Assembly: GCA_024867545.1 (NCBI GenBank) | Contig: JANFNE010000027.1 | Coordinates: forward strand, 248,001 to 312,000 | Direction: 5' to 3' | Length of the DNA: 64,000 nt | From: Phytopythium helicoides | Taxonomy: Eukaryota > Oomycota > Peronosporomycetes > Pythiales > Pythiaceae | Shown here: positions 18,103 to 28,660 of the stretch, piece by piece | How positions within the stretch are numbered: position 1 is the first letter of the stretch | Layout: every line of letters starts with the position of its first letter | The notes under the pieces: generated by a model | Seen by the model: only the letters and a program-made list of their open reading frames with translations | The model's database searches: none | Told to the model about the DNA's origin: nothing | Position numbers and translations under genes: made by a program

Positions 18103-18963
18103 TTAACTTAGAGTCACGGCCGCTTTCCTCTGCGCAATGGCCGTGGAGGACGCAGACAGAGGAGTCTTGGGCGTTGCAAGCACGTTGAAGGCCGCGAGTG
18201 ACGCCCTGGAGGACGCAATAGAGCTGCTGAAGCTGCTGCGCGATGTGTTAGTGGCTGATGTCGGCGGTGCGAGCAGGTAGCGCCACTTGCTGGCGATGCG
18301 GAGCTGCCAGATGCCGAAGCCTACGAGCGCAATGACCGACATGGAGGCAGGGGCCGCGTCCGTGAGCCCGAACTGGAACCACACAACGGTGCCGAGGAAG
18401 ACGAAGAAGAGCGCGACACCCGCGAGCATGAATCTGTGGGCGACGAGCTGCTGGCGCTCGCACTTCTTAAGCCACCAGTCGCCGAATGGCGCGCTGGTCT
18501 CAAGCTGCTGCAGGTCGAGTTCGTTGAGGCGCGCCTCGAGCGCGTAGGCCGCGTATCGCGTGACGGCGATGAGCAGATGCACGCACATGAGCGCGCAGAG
18601 CAGCAGCGAGACGCAGACGGCGGTGGCGGCCACGACGTAGACGGTGACGAGCGGCGCGTTCGAGTCGGCCGTGAGCCCCACGTTGCACATGGCGGCCACC
18701 GTGAAGCCGCAGAAGAGCGTGCACTGCTCCGAGACGGCCGAGAGCTGCTCGGCGCGCGCACTGCAGAGCGACAGCTCGGCGTCGAGCTTCTCGCGGCGCA
18801 GCGCGCGCTCGAGGTCGGCGAGGCGCCACTGGTGGGCGCGCAGCGTGTCGTCGTTCAGCCACTGCGTCTGCTCGTCTCGGAACGCCACGTCCTCGTCGCG
18901 CCACTGCTTGGCGTTGCGCAGGTCGTAGGAGCCGAAGAGCGCGCTCACGACGGTGCTGGCCAT
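18103..18963 (-). CDS. Orai-like four-TM membrane protein (286 aa)
   Basis: Single-exon ORF with hydrophobic segments at ~81-97, 104-134, 177-198 and 206-222, and cytosolic-looking N- and C-terminal tails (the C-tail is Ser/Ala-rich). TM1 reads CTLFCGFTVAAMCNVGL and aligns without gaps to the pore helix of animal Orai1 (SGFAMVAMVEVQL): Gly, Phe, Ala-Met, Val and Leu are kept, but the calcium-selectivity Glu is replaced by Asn94. TM2 and TM3 also follow the Orai pattern in spacing. Orai proteins form store-operated Ca2+ channels; here the family call rests on topology and the TM1 motif, and ion selectivity may differ. It is convergent with the VPS9-RCC1 gene and divergent from the right-arm Cys/His gene. 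Confidence 0.55.
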   Translation of the reverse strand: MASTVVSALFGSYDLRNAKQWRDEDVAFRDEQTQWLNDDTLRAHQWRLADLERALRREKLDAELSLCSARAEQLSAVSEQCTLFCGFTVAAMCNVGLTADSNAPLVTVYVVAATAVCVSLLLCALMCVHLLIAVTRYAAYALEARLNELDLQQLETSAPFGDWWLKKCERQQLVAHRFMLAGVALFFVFLGTVVWFQFGLTDAAPASMSVIALVGFGIWQLRIASKWRYLLAPPTSATNTSRSSFSSSIASSRASLAAFNVLATPKTPLSASSTAIAQRKAAVTLS

Positions 18964-19205
18964 ATTGGTTGTGGGGATTCTTTGCCTGGAAGGAATGAGA
19001 GGAGGCTACTGTTAGGGTAAGGGACGGTGGTGCCGTCCACCGTTGTCCACTATGGAGCGGACGTGCGCGGCGCGAGTCCCGCGTGGCAAGTTGAAGTGCG
19101 CTCACTGCAAGACGCGCAGCGGATCTTAGTTGCCGCTGGTTGCCGCGCCAACAAGATGCAGACAACGCCCCGGCTTCTTGTTCGCACTGGACGATCGACC
19201 TCTTC
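18964..19205. promoter_or_regulatory. Bidirectional promoter region and inner edge of right arm
   Basis: Gap between the Orai-like gene (minus) and the right Cys/His gene (plus). Similarity to the left arm begins near 19036. On the minus strand a CTCATTCCTT string at about 18984-18998, shortly before the Orai-like ATG, resembles the oomycete initiator. Confidence 0.4.
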
Positions 19206-19946
19206 ATGACCAGGAAGCTGCTGCTGCTGCCGCCGCCGGACGCCATGGCGACGTCCACAGGCGGCTGGGGAGACGCCGAGAGCCTCGAGAGCGCGTTCCT
19301 GGCGCTGCTGGCGGCCGACGGCGAGTGGCTGGCTGGTGGCGGTGGTGCTGCTGCTTCTGCTGGTGGTTCTAGTGGTGGTTCTAGTGGCTCTGGTGGTGCT
19401 GGTGGGGGGAGTGAGGAAGATGTGAGGCTCGCGGACGGCGGAGGCGGCGCGTGTAGGTACAGGAGGGGAAAGTGCGGACGACCGCGTGCGCGCAAGAAGA
19501 GCGGCGCGCCACACTCGCTCTGTGAGCTGCACCGTCAGCGCTCGATTGTCAACCAGCGGAGGTTCGACCAGAAGCGGCGCTTCGAGAGGCTGTTGCAGCG
19601 CGCGGTTGAGGATGAGGAGGAGGTGGGAGGGGGTGGAGAAGACTCGGAATGGGAAGAGCTCAAGATGGACGGCGGTGGACAGGGAGGCTTATACTCAGCA
19701 GAAGAGCAGCGAGGGAGAAAGAGGAAGGAGACGACTGCTTTGGAGAACACAGCTGTCAAACGCCGAGCAGCAGACGAGTGCAAGGACCAGCGCTACGACA
19801 TCGGCTACATCACTGGCAGTCCCGTGTCGCTAAGCTTGATGACTGATCAAGATCGAACGGGATGCAAACTAACCTCTTTAAGCGCAAGATTGCACACAAA
19901 TTTGCGCAAGCTATTCGGTATCTGCACGCACAAACTCCATCTGTAG
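19206..19946 (+). CDS. Small protein with Cys/His basic motif, right copy, extended C-terminus
   Basis: 246 aa, the counterpart of 14229-14855, starting MTRKLLLLPPPDAM. It has the same Gly-rich linker, the same C-x6-C-x15-C-x2-H basic motif (RGKCGRPRARKK, HSLCELHRQR) and an acidic tail. The left copy stops just after GSPVSL. Here a junction (gtcgctaagcttgatgac) removes the stop and adds ~38 residues from what is non-coding in the left arm, ending CTHKLHL. Substitutions in the Gly-rich part (SSGGSSGSGG versus SGGASGGAGG) are in frame. The shared motif is intact; the extension is probably accidental. Confidence 0.62.
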   Translation: MTRKLLLLPPPDAMATSTGGWGDAESLESAFLALLAADGEWLAGGGGAAASAGGSSGGSSGSGGAGGGSEEDVRLADGGGGACRYRRGKCGRPRARKKSGAPHSLCELHRQRSIVNQRRFDQKRRFERLLQRAVEDEEEVGGGGEDSEWEELKMDGGGQGGLYSAEEQRGRKRKETTALENTAVKRRAADECKDQRYDIGYITGSPVSLSLMTDQDRTGCKLTSLSARLHTNLRKLFGICTHKLHL

Positions 19947-20181
19947 TGAATGGCAATCTCATCAAGAGCAAATACTGCTACAGGAAAGCTTGGCTCGCGT
20001 CCAATAAAGAACGGAAGAAAAAAACTCAGATCGTGGTTCAGCAACTCGAGCCTATCATATCGTAGCCATAAATCTTCATTTGCAAACACACTGTTCCATC
20101 CCGAAAGTTCGCGAAAAGGGTCTATCAGCAACAATTTCTTGCCGGTTAGGTAAATTGTCCAGCGCTCCTGACGTCGTACTG

Positions 20182-20775
20182 TTATTCGGTATAATGCTCC
20201 ACAACTACCGACGCCGCTTCCATGTTATTCAAAATTCCCAACTGCGCATTTATGTCTGTTTTCTCGGATAAAGTGGACAACGCTTCAGCTGCATACATCT
20301 TTTGATCATCAGAGCCATCAGTCATAAGCTGCACTAATGGATGGACCACACATTCTGCCACTACGGACGCATCAACATCTGTATGTGAAGGTAAGTTGGC
20401 CATTGTCCAGGTAGCAAACATCTTCTGATCGTTGGAACCGTCTGATACAAGTTCCATGAGGCCATCAAGACCAGATTCTGCCAACACCGCCTTTCTGATA
20501 TCGGTAGAAGTAGATAGTTTGAGTAGAGTCATTGATGCTTGCTTCTGCTGGTAATCGGTATCATCTTGGAGGAGGTTCAAGCGCAATTTGTTGCGATTTC
20601 CCAGCTCCAAGCCAGCAACGTTTTTAAACACCAACACGTTTACCAACGCCCGCTTTGCCTGCTGTTCGTAGTTTTCGGTTCCGGCTTCTATAAGTCCCAA
20701 CAGTGTTTCGATGCCATTTAAACGCACCACCTCTGCGCGGATGTCTGCACGAGCGGAAAAGTTCGCTAATGTCAT
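20182..20775 (-). pseudogene. ARM-repeat C-terminal fragment (right)
   Basis: Right-arm counterpart of 12866-13495: MTLANFSARADIRAEVVRLN at its start, then diverged ARM repeats. It stops earlier (EHYTE then stop) because a codon differs from the left copy. It is separated from the kinase-ARM array by the same ~260-bp insertion with an antisense ORF, so the disrupted arrangement existed before the duplication. It is probably not an independent gene. Confidence 0.5.
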
Positions 20776-20800
20776 AGCTGCCCCATCCTTCTAATAATTC

Positions 20801-21050
20801 GTGTCGTCACCACCAGAAAGCATAGAGGCTGTGGTGGCGATTAGCAAGGGGTTAGAGATGTTCAAGGCGATGTGTGAGCATAATTATTACAACGTGCTGC
20901 TGGACTTACACAGCTACTTTCCAAGCGAAGAGAGCCGAAAAGTCGAGGCTCAGGAAAATACCACTGCGAAAGGAACTGAGCAACAATTTCATTACAGCAC
21001 ACTGCCTCCACTGGCAAGAAGACGATCTAGCCTAAGCGCCAAATGGTTTC
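20801..21050 (+). other. Conserved antisense ORF (right copy)
   Basis: Same ~83-residue reading frame as 12590-12840 on the left, on the strand opposite to the kinase-ARM gene. It is identical over the first ~150 bp and then differs by a 3-bp in-frame deletion (ENTTAKGTEQ versus ENTTTAEGTEQ) plus a few substitutions. Beyond about 21050 the frame runs into the antisense of the repeat array and is not meaningful. Confidence 0.33.
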
Positions 21051-24000
21051 GACAAGTTGGCCAACGTCATTGCTGCTGCATGCTTGTGGTCGTCGTTGCC
21101 GTCTCGCACGAGGTCCAACAGCGCCTCCATACCATTCAATGATAACACACTACCACTGATGTCGGCACGAACAGACATGTTGGCCAACACCTTTGCTGCT
21201 TGCTTCTTGTGGTCGTCGTTGCCGTCTCGCACGAGACCCAACAGCGCCTCCATACCATTCAATGATAACACACTACCACTGATGTCGGCACGAACAGACA
21301 TGTTGGCCAACGTCCTTGCTGCTGCATGCTTGTGGTCGTCGTTGCCGTCTCGCACGAGGTCCAACAGCGCCTCCATACCATTCAATGATAACACGCTACC
21401 ACTGATGTCGGCACGAACAGACATGTTGGCCAACGTCCTTGCTGCTGCATGCTTGTGGTCGTCGTTGCCGTCTCGCACGAGGTCCAACAGCGCCTCCATA
21501 CCATTCAATGATAACACGCTACCACTGATGTCGGCACGAACAGACAAGTTGGCCAACGTCCTTGCTGCTGCATGCTTATGGTCGTCGTTGCCGTCTCGCA
21601 CGAGGTCCAACAGCGCCTCCATACCATTCGATGACAACACACTACCACTGATGTCGGCACGAGCAGACAAGTTGGCCAACACCTTTGCTGCTTGTTTCTT
21701 GTGGTCGTCGTTGCCGTCTCGGATGAGGTCCAACAGCGCCTCCATACCATTCAATGACAACACACTCTCACTGATGTCGGCATCCAGAGACAAGTTGGCC
21801 AACGTCATCGCTGCTGCATGCTTGTGGCGTCGTTGCCGTCTCGCACGAGACCCAACAGCGCCTCCATACCATTCAATGATAACACACTACCACTGATGTC
21901 GGCACGAACAGACATGTTGGCCAACGTCCTTGCTGCTGCATGCTTGTGGTCGTCGTTGCCGTCTCGGATGAGGTCCAACAGCGCCTCCATACCATTCAAT
22001 GATAACACGCTACCACTGATGTCGGCACGAACAGACATGTTGGCCAACGTCCTTGCTGCTTGCTTCTTGTGGTCGTCGTTGCCGTCTCGCACGAGGTCCA
22101 ACAGCGCCTCCATACCATTCAATGATAACACACTACCACTGATGTCGGCACGAACAGACATGTTGGCCAACGTCATTGCTGCTGCATGCTTGTGGTCGTC
22201 GTTGCCGTCTCGCACGAGGTCCAACAGCGCCTCCATACCATTCAATGATAACACGCTACCACTGATGTCGGCACGAACAGACATGTTGGCCAACGTCCTT
22301 GCTGCTTGCTTCTTGTGGTCGTCGTTGCCGTCTCGCACGAGGTCCAACAGCGCCTCCATACCATCCAATGATAACACACTACCACTGATGTCGGCACGAA
22401 CAGACATGTTGGCCAACGTCATTGCTGCTGCATGCTTGTGGTCGTCGTTGCCGTCTCGCACGAGGTCCAACAGCGCCTCCATACCATTCAATGATAACAC
22501 ACTACCACTGATGTCGGCACGAACAGACATGTTGGCCAACACCTTTGCTGCTTGCTTCTTGTGGTCGTCGTTGCCGTCTCGCACGAGGTCCAACAGCGCC
22601 TCCATACCATCCAATGATAACACACTACCACTGATGTCGGCACGAACAGACATGTTGGCCAACGTCCTTGCTGCTGCATGCTTGTGGTCGTCGTTGCCGT
22701 CTCGCACGAGACCCAACAGCGCCTCCATACCATTCAATGACAACACACTCTCACTGATGTAGGCATCCAGAGACAAGTTGGCCAACGTCATCGCTGCTGC
22801 ATGCTTGTGGTCGTCGTTGCCGTCTCGCACGAGGTCCAACAGCGCCTCCATACCATTCAATGATAACACACTACCACTGATGTCGGCACGAGCAGACGTG
22901 TTGGCCAACGTCATTGCTGCTTGCTTCTTGTGGTCGTCGTTGCCGTCTCGCACGAGACCCAACAGCGCCTCCATACCATTCAATGATAACACACTACCAC
23001 TGATGTCGGCATCAGAAGACATGTTGGCCAACGTCCTTACTGCTGCATGCTTGTGGTCGTCGTTGCCGTCTCGCACGAGGTCCAACAGCGCCTCCATACC
23101 ATTCAATGATAACACGCTACCACTGATGTCGGCACGAACAGACATGTTGGCCAACGTCATTGCTGCTGCATGCTTGTGGTCGTCGTTGCCGTCTCGCACG
23201 AGGTCCAACAGTGCCTCCATACCATTCGATGACAACACACTCTCACTGATGTCGGCACGAGCAGACATGTTGGCCAACGTCATTGCTGCTAGCTTCTTGT
23301 GGTCGTCATTGCCGTCTCGCACAAGGTCCAACAGCGCCTCCATACCATTCGATGACAACACACTACCACTGATATCGGCTCGAGCAGACAAGCCGGCCAA
23401 CGTCCTTGCTGCTTGTTTCTTGTGGTCGTCGTTGCCGTCTCGGATGAGGTCCAACAGCGCCTCCATACCATTCAATGACAACACACTCTCACTGATGTCG
23501 GCATCCAGAGACAAGTTGGCCAACGTCATCGCTGCTGCATGCTTGTGGTCGTCGTTGCCGTCTCGCACGAGGTCCAACAGCGCCTCCATACCATTCAATG
23601 ATAACACGCTACCACTGATGTCGGCACGAACAGACATGTTGGCCAACGTCATTGCTGCTTCCTTCTTGTGGTCGTCGTTGCCGTCTCGCACGAGACCCAA
23701 CAGCGCCTCCATACCATTCAATGGCAACACACTACCACTGATGTCTGCACGAGCAGACAAGTTAGCCAACGTCATTGCTGCTGCATGCTTGTGGTCGTCG
23801 TTGCCGTCTCGCACGAGGTCCAACAGCGCCTCCATTCCATTCAATTGCAACACACTCCCACTGATGTCAGCCCAGATAGCTAAGTTGCCCAACGTATTCG
23901 CCGCCTGCTGCTTTTGATATCCTGTACCAGATGCTATCATCGTTACCAGCTCTGATATCAGCTTGGGTGTCTGAAGTACACCAGTATTTCGCTCGGCCAA

Positions 24001-26988
24001 TGCACCAATGGCTCTCGCGCCAACAACCTTCTCTTGATCAGATCCGTGAAAAAACATATCCAGTACTGCATCAACTTCGCGCTCGCTTGATGGTCCTTCT
24101 CGACTCTTCGCAACTGAAAGAATTTGATCGGCAGCATAATGGGCAATTGTCCCATTCTTGCTTTTTGCCAAATCTATCAAGTTCAATAAAATCCCATCTC
24201 TCGACACAACACGATTCTTGAATGTCTTGGGGTTGTACACACCTCCGAGCCACAACTGTTCTTGATCCAATTTCTGAAGCAAAGATGACAATTGAGCCAC
24301 CACAGTATCCATTGGCACTCGCTCAGTTGGATCTCTCGCACACATGCGCTCGATCAAACCCCATTCAGAATCGTCAATGCTCGATGGACGAGGCGGCAAT
24401 AACCCTTTCTTCACCTGTACTTTAACAACAGAATCGCTGACATCATTTCCCCACGGACACGAACCACTCATCACCTCGATCATCAACATCGCGAAAGAGT
24501 ACACATCCGAAGCAAATGTCGCCACACTACCACTCAAACACTCGGGAGCCTTCCACTGATATGCACCAAGTGCACCAGCAGCAGCACCACTAGGATCCTT
24601 CGCTCGCACACTCAGTCCGAAATCAGTCAACTTCGCCACACCATCACCACCAACCAAAATATTGTTCGCTTTCAGATCAGCATGCACGATCCCGTTGTTG
24701 TGCAAGTACTGCAGTCCAAGTGCCGCATTCAACAAACAGTACCACATCAGGTACGGATCGCGACCCTTGCTATCGAGGTACTTGTCTAGATCACCACCAC
24801 TCGCATACTCACACACGAAGAAGAGGTCACCAATATCACACGCCCCATACATCTTGACGACGTTGATGTGGTTGAGTTGGAACCATACATCTGCTTCTTG
24901 ACGGAATTGTGTTTCGGTTGTTGTGTGTTGCTTGACTCTTTTGACGATGACCGGTGTTTCGAACCATTTGCCTTTGTGCACGGATCCAAATGCACCATTG
25001 CTGAACGCGTCAAATTCATTAAAATCGATCTGCTCACGTGGAATGTACCACTGAGGCAACGTCTGTGAATCAGGTGGTTCCGAGTCATTCACTCTGATAG
25101 GAGGTGGCAATCCATATTCAGTTTGCCAATCGGCAAGCCAACCGTGAACTTCATCCGATGAAGACAACTGATGCAGAACTAGAAATTGGTCCATCTTCGA
25201 GTGCATCGAGTGCACACGTCCTGGATCAAGCTGGTGCATCACAGCTTGACTGTAAGCGGTACTAGCAGAAGTAGAACAGAAACTCTTACTCGCTATGCTA
25301 GTCGACGCTCTTTGGGCCGCAAAGCTGGAGAATTGGCGTAGAAGACTCCACAGATGAGCAAGTGACTCCAGTTGAGAAGACCAATCAGACAGCTTTGAAT
25401 ATCTATCTTGCAATTGATTGCAGATATCGTCGAAACGACGGAGTAAACGCGTGAGGAGCTTCTCTGACACTGGCGTTGCATTATGGCATCGAATCAGAGC
25501 CTGGCCGATCGTTTCGCCCATTATCACGAACTCCTTCAATTGAGTAGTCGATTGAAGTTGATGTTCCAGTATCGTAATATACTCAAGCCAATCACAGCGC
25601 TCCTGAATACCAGCAAGATCACCAAGAGTATCAATCACCTGCAAGAGCTCGCCGTCGATTTTGTTACATAGCTTCTTCACTAGATTCCACTCGCGGTCAC
25701 CCAGACATGAAGGCTTTGTTTTTAGTATCGAAGCCACCGTGTGAGAATCATCTCTGGTTTCAATCGTATCTCGAGATGGCACTCCCTTGTTCGCAGATTC
25801 AGCCAGAGTTTCAAATAACTTCACGATTGCAATCACCAATGACTCAGCCAACGACTCACCAAACTGAGTATGTCGCTTGTTCTCATCAGAATTGTTGCAA
25901 TTCGAGCCAGGCACCTCATAATAGTCACTGAGATGAACACCGAGCATCACAGCACGATCTTCATACCGAGCGCAATACAAATGATCCCACTTCACAAGTG
26001 GACAAACTAACCCGCGTTCATAAATGTACTGCAATGCCAATCCCACTTCGTACATGCGGCTCCACATTTTCTTCCTGTCTTCTTTCTCAACAGAAGCGTA
26101 CTCCATAATCGATCGAACCTTTTCATGCCCAACAAACATCTCGTCACCAACATGACACGCACCAAGGAACTTGGCCACATGGGGATGATTCAACTCGGAC
26201 CATCCCGATGCCTCTCGAATGAACCGCTCTTCATCCTTGTGATCCGGAACGAACCGGTCGACTCCCCACGTCGACATTCCGAACGTGGCGCCAAACTCGA
26301 ATGGCAGCACAAACCAGGTCGGTAGTGTCATGATAACGATGCTGGAACGAGTAGCCACCATATTGAACGCGGTCTTGATCACGTTTAGTTCCTCTGTTGT
26401 TAGCTCACTCGAAGCTTCCTCATCCTCACCCACGAACTCTTCGCCGTCTGGTCCATACTTGTTGATGGCAGCCTTCAATAGTGTCATGATATCTTCCGCC
26501 TTAGCGTCCGAGTCAATCTCGTCAAGCATTGAAGAATCTCCTCCGGAATCGACTCGCTCCAGCTCTAGACGATACCAATCCATTCGTGCTCGACGCTCGT
26601 CTCTCAACATCGACTCCCAACTGCTCCACTTAGACGTCTCATCGAACTGAATTGGGTATGAAGCCACTGCAGCGTCTAGAACACCATGCAGTCGTCGCAT
26701 CTGGCGCACATGAAACCCAGTCTGCGCCAGTCGAACTAATGGAGACTCTTCGTTGTCGTACACGCGCAGCTCATCAATTAGACTCTCAGCACTCAGTAAC
26801 AAACCGAACCGCTCGTTATTCATTTGGTTTAAATTCACTTGGTCGACAGATCGTCGGAAACTCCTGTAGCGACCAGCAGTGTGGTCTCCGAGTCGGTCGG
26901 TCGCCCCATTCGCGTCCTTCAACTCATTCTCGTTTGCGTCCCCAGCCCAGTCGACAGTCCACCGATCTCTCTTTCTCCGCTCCATCAT
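21032..26988 (-). CDS. Pseudokinase-kinase-armadillo protein, right copy, with one frameshift
   Basis: Inverted paralogue of 4111-12606. The frame is open from the ATG at 26988 (or 26985, the exact equivalent of the left start) to 21805. A single missing t near 21827 (cttgtggcgtcg instead of cttgtggtcgtcg) then shifts the frame; the array continues in the new frame to 21032 and ends LANLSKPFGA, like the left copy (LANLSNPFGA). The pseudokinase segment, HADLKANN, DFG and APE motifs are all kept. The N-terminus is shorter around residue 45 (VNLNQMNNERFGLLLSAES). If the deletion is real the protein ends at ~1,727 aa after about 17 repeats; if it is a sequencing error, about 1,985 aa with 23 repeats. 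Confidence 0.8.
21044..23871 (-). repeat. Tandem array, 23 units of 123 bp (right), one unit short by 1 bp
   Basis: The gcgcctccat core runs from 21121 to 23826, a span of 2705 = 22 x 123 - 1, so 23 units with one base lost near 21827. Dominant variants differ from the left array: DDHKHAAA and ANMSVRADISGS prevail here, DDQKKQAA and ANLSARADIS on the left. Confidence 0.93.
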
Positions 26989-27808
26989 CTCCAACGTCTC
27001 GAAGATTGAAGACTGGCGTTCCCTTCGACTCTTGCGCTACTTGGAGTTGAGTCAAAGCAGGCAGCAGACAGTTGCCATGTGGGCAGGAGATCTTCTTCGA
27101 GATGGGTTAGCTTTTCGAATGAATAGTTATGGAGATGTATTATAACATAGAGGGTTCATTGTCCATGAACAATGAAAGGTAAATTGGAGATATTCTATAT
27201 TATCACACTCAAGACATGACTTTATAGCGATCCACATCTCATCCAACCAACCCACAAGTCCAGAGGACACCACTTCCACTTGGAACTCGCCACCCAAGCT
27301 ACTCTTTTAGCGTCTTTGGCCGCACTCGATGCCGTAACGTGAACTTGTGAGGCAGCAGCAGCACGAGGAGAGGGAAAATTTCAGCTAAGTCTGTTTGTGG
27401 TATTCACTCCAGCTTTCTACTTCCGTCAAGCACGACAGCCAATGCGACTTTCAGGCTCTTTTCGGCCAATCACGTGAGCAAACACATTGCGTCATGAACG
27501 TTTTTTGGTGCAACCCGCAAGTATCAAGCAACAGGCGAAATTGGGTCGCCCGCCTACCAGCACCACGGCCACTTTCCAACTCCAGATCGGGGAATAGGAA
27601 CGTTCACGGTCTACAAGAAGTTGAGCATCACAAGTGCGGCGAAAGTTGTCGACTTGGCCAGATTTCATTACGAAACTGTGCGAAACCCGCGATGTGTCCG
27701 AGCTTTGGTCGCTTGTGCGTGAGTCCGCGGGGAACCTGTCTGGGTTCGATCCTGCTACTCATACAAATTCGGTATTTGGAGTGACGCAGAATCGATTTTC
27801 TGACCACA
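26989..27808. other. 5' flank of right kinase-ARM gene, then unassigned sequence
   Basis: 26990-27475 mirrors 3680-4110 (upstream region of the left copy). From ~27476 to 27830 the sequence is unrelated. A plus-strand stretch near 27610-27720 reads like coding debris (KLSITSAAKVVDLARFHYE), but I could not assign it and it has no flanking support. Confidence 0.45.
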
Positions 27809-28660
27809 TCAAGCATACCCACAAGCAGCGTACTCCATCATCGATCGAACCTTCTCGTGCACAACAAACATCTCGTCACCAACATGACACGCACCAAGGA
27901 ACTTGGCCACATGTGGATGATTCAACTCGGACCATCCTGACGCCTCTCGAATGAACTGCTCTTCATCCTTGTGATCCGGAACGAACCGGTCGACTCCCCA
28001 CGTTGACATTCCGAACGTGGCGCCAAACTCAAATGGCGGAACAAACCATGTCGGTAGTGTCATGACGATAATGTTGGAACGAGTAGCCACCATATTGAAC
28101 GCGGTCTTGATCACGTTTAGTTCCTCTGGTGTTAGCTCACTCGAAGCTTCTTCATTCTCACCCACGAACTCTTCGCCGTCTGGTCCATACTTGTTGACGG
28201 CAGCCTTCAATAGTGTCATGATCTCCTCCGCCTTAGCGTCCGAGTCAATCTCGTCAAGCATTGAAGAATCTCCTCCAGAATCGACTCGCTCCAGCTCTAG
28301 ACGATACCAATCCATTCGTGCTCTACGCTCGTCTCTCAACATCGACTCCCAACTGCTCCACTTAGACGTCTCATCGAACTGAATTGGGTATGAAGCCACT
28401 GCAGCGTCTAGAACAGCATGCAGTCGTCGCATCTAGAACAAAATGCAGTCGTCGCATCTAGAACAGAATGCAGTCGTCGCATCAGGCTCACAAAATACCC
28501 AGTCTGTGCAAGTTGAAGGAGCAAAGACTTCTCAGTTTTAACCGCGCGAATCTCGTCGCGCATACTCTCAGCACTCAACAATAATCGGAATAGCTCCTGG
28601 TGAATCACCTTCTCATTCTAGCGACCACCGATCCCTCGTTTTTGTATCCATCTTCATTTC
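27809..28660 (-). pseudogene. Hybrid, truncated kinase-ARM 5' end
   Basis: Read on the minus strand, the upstream part (28660-28483) resembles the METNTRDRW-type paralogue (MDTKTRDRWSLE, then LFRLLLSAESMRDEIR, LAQTGYFVSLMRRLHSVLDA) but carries stops. After a 3 x 25-bp repeat it continues as the MERRKRDRW-type paralogue from MRRLHAVLDAAVASYP through the pseudokinase start (NHPHVAKFLGACHVGDEMF). It breaks off at SMMEYAA near 27830, where unrelated DNA begins. This is a recombinant 5' gene fragment with no kinase or ARM part. Confidence 0.7.
28408..28482 (-). repeat. 25-bp unit repeated three times inside the hybrid kinase fragment
   Basis: Three adjacent copies of ctagaaca(g/a)(c/a)atgcagtcgtcgcat (28408-28432, 28433-28457, 28458-28482). 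The unit corresponds to the MRRLHxVL codons. Because 25 is not a multiple of 3, the triplication breaks the frame exactly at the junction between the two paralogue types. Confidence 0.9.

Noticed and set aside
18436..19495. Long ORFs overlapping the Orai-like and right Cys/His genes (194 and 331 codons)
   Set aside because: GC-rich antisense shadows, rich in Pro/Ser/Ala/Arg, following the codon pattern of the true genes.
21057..23917. Series of plus-strand ORFs (279, 314, 379 codons) over the right array
   Set aside because: Same artefact as on the left; they break wherever a unit carries a stop and do not resemble proteins.
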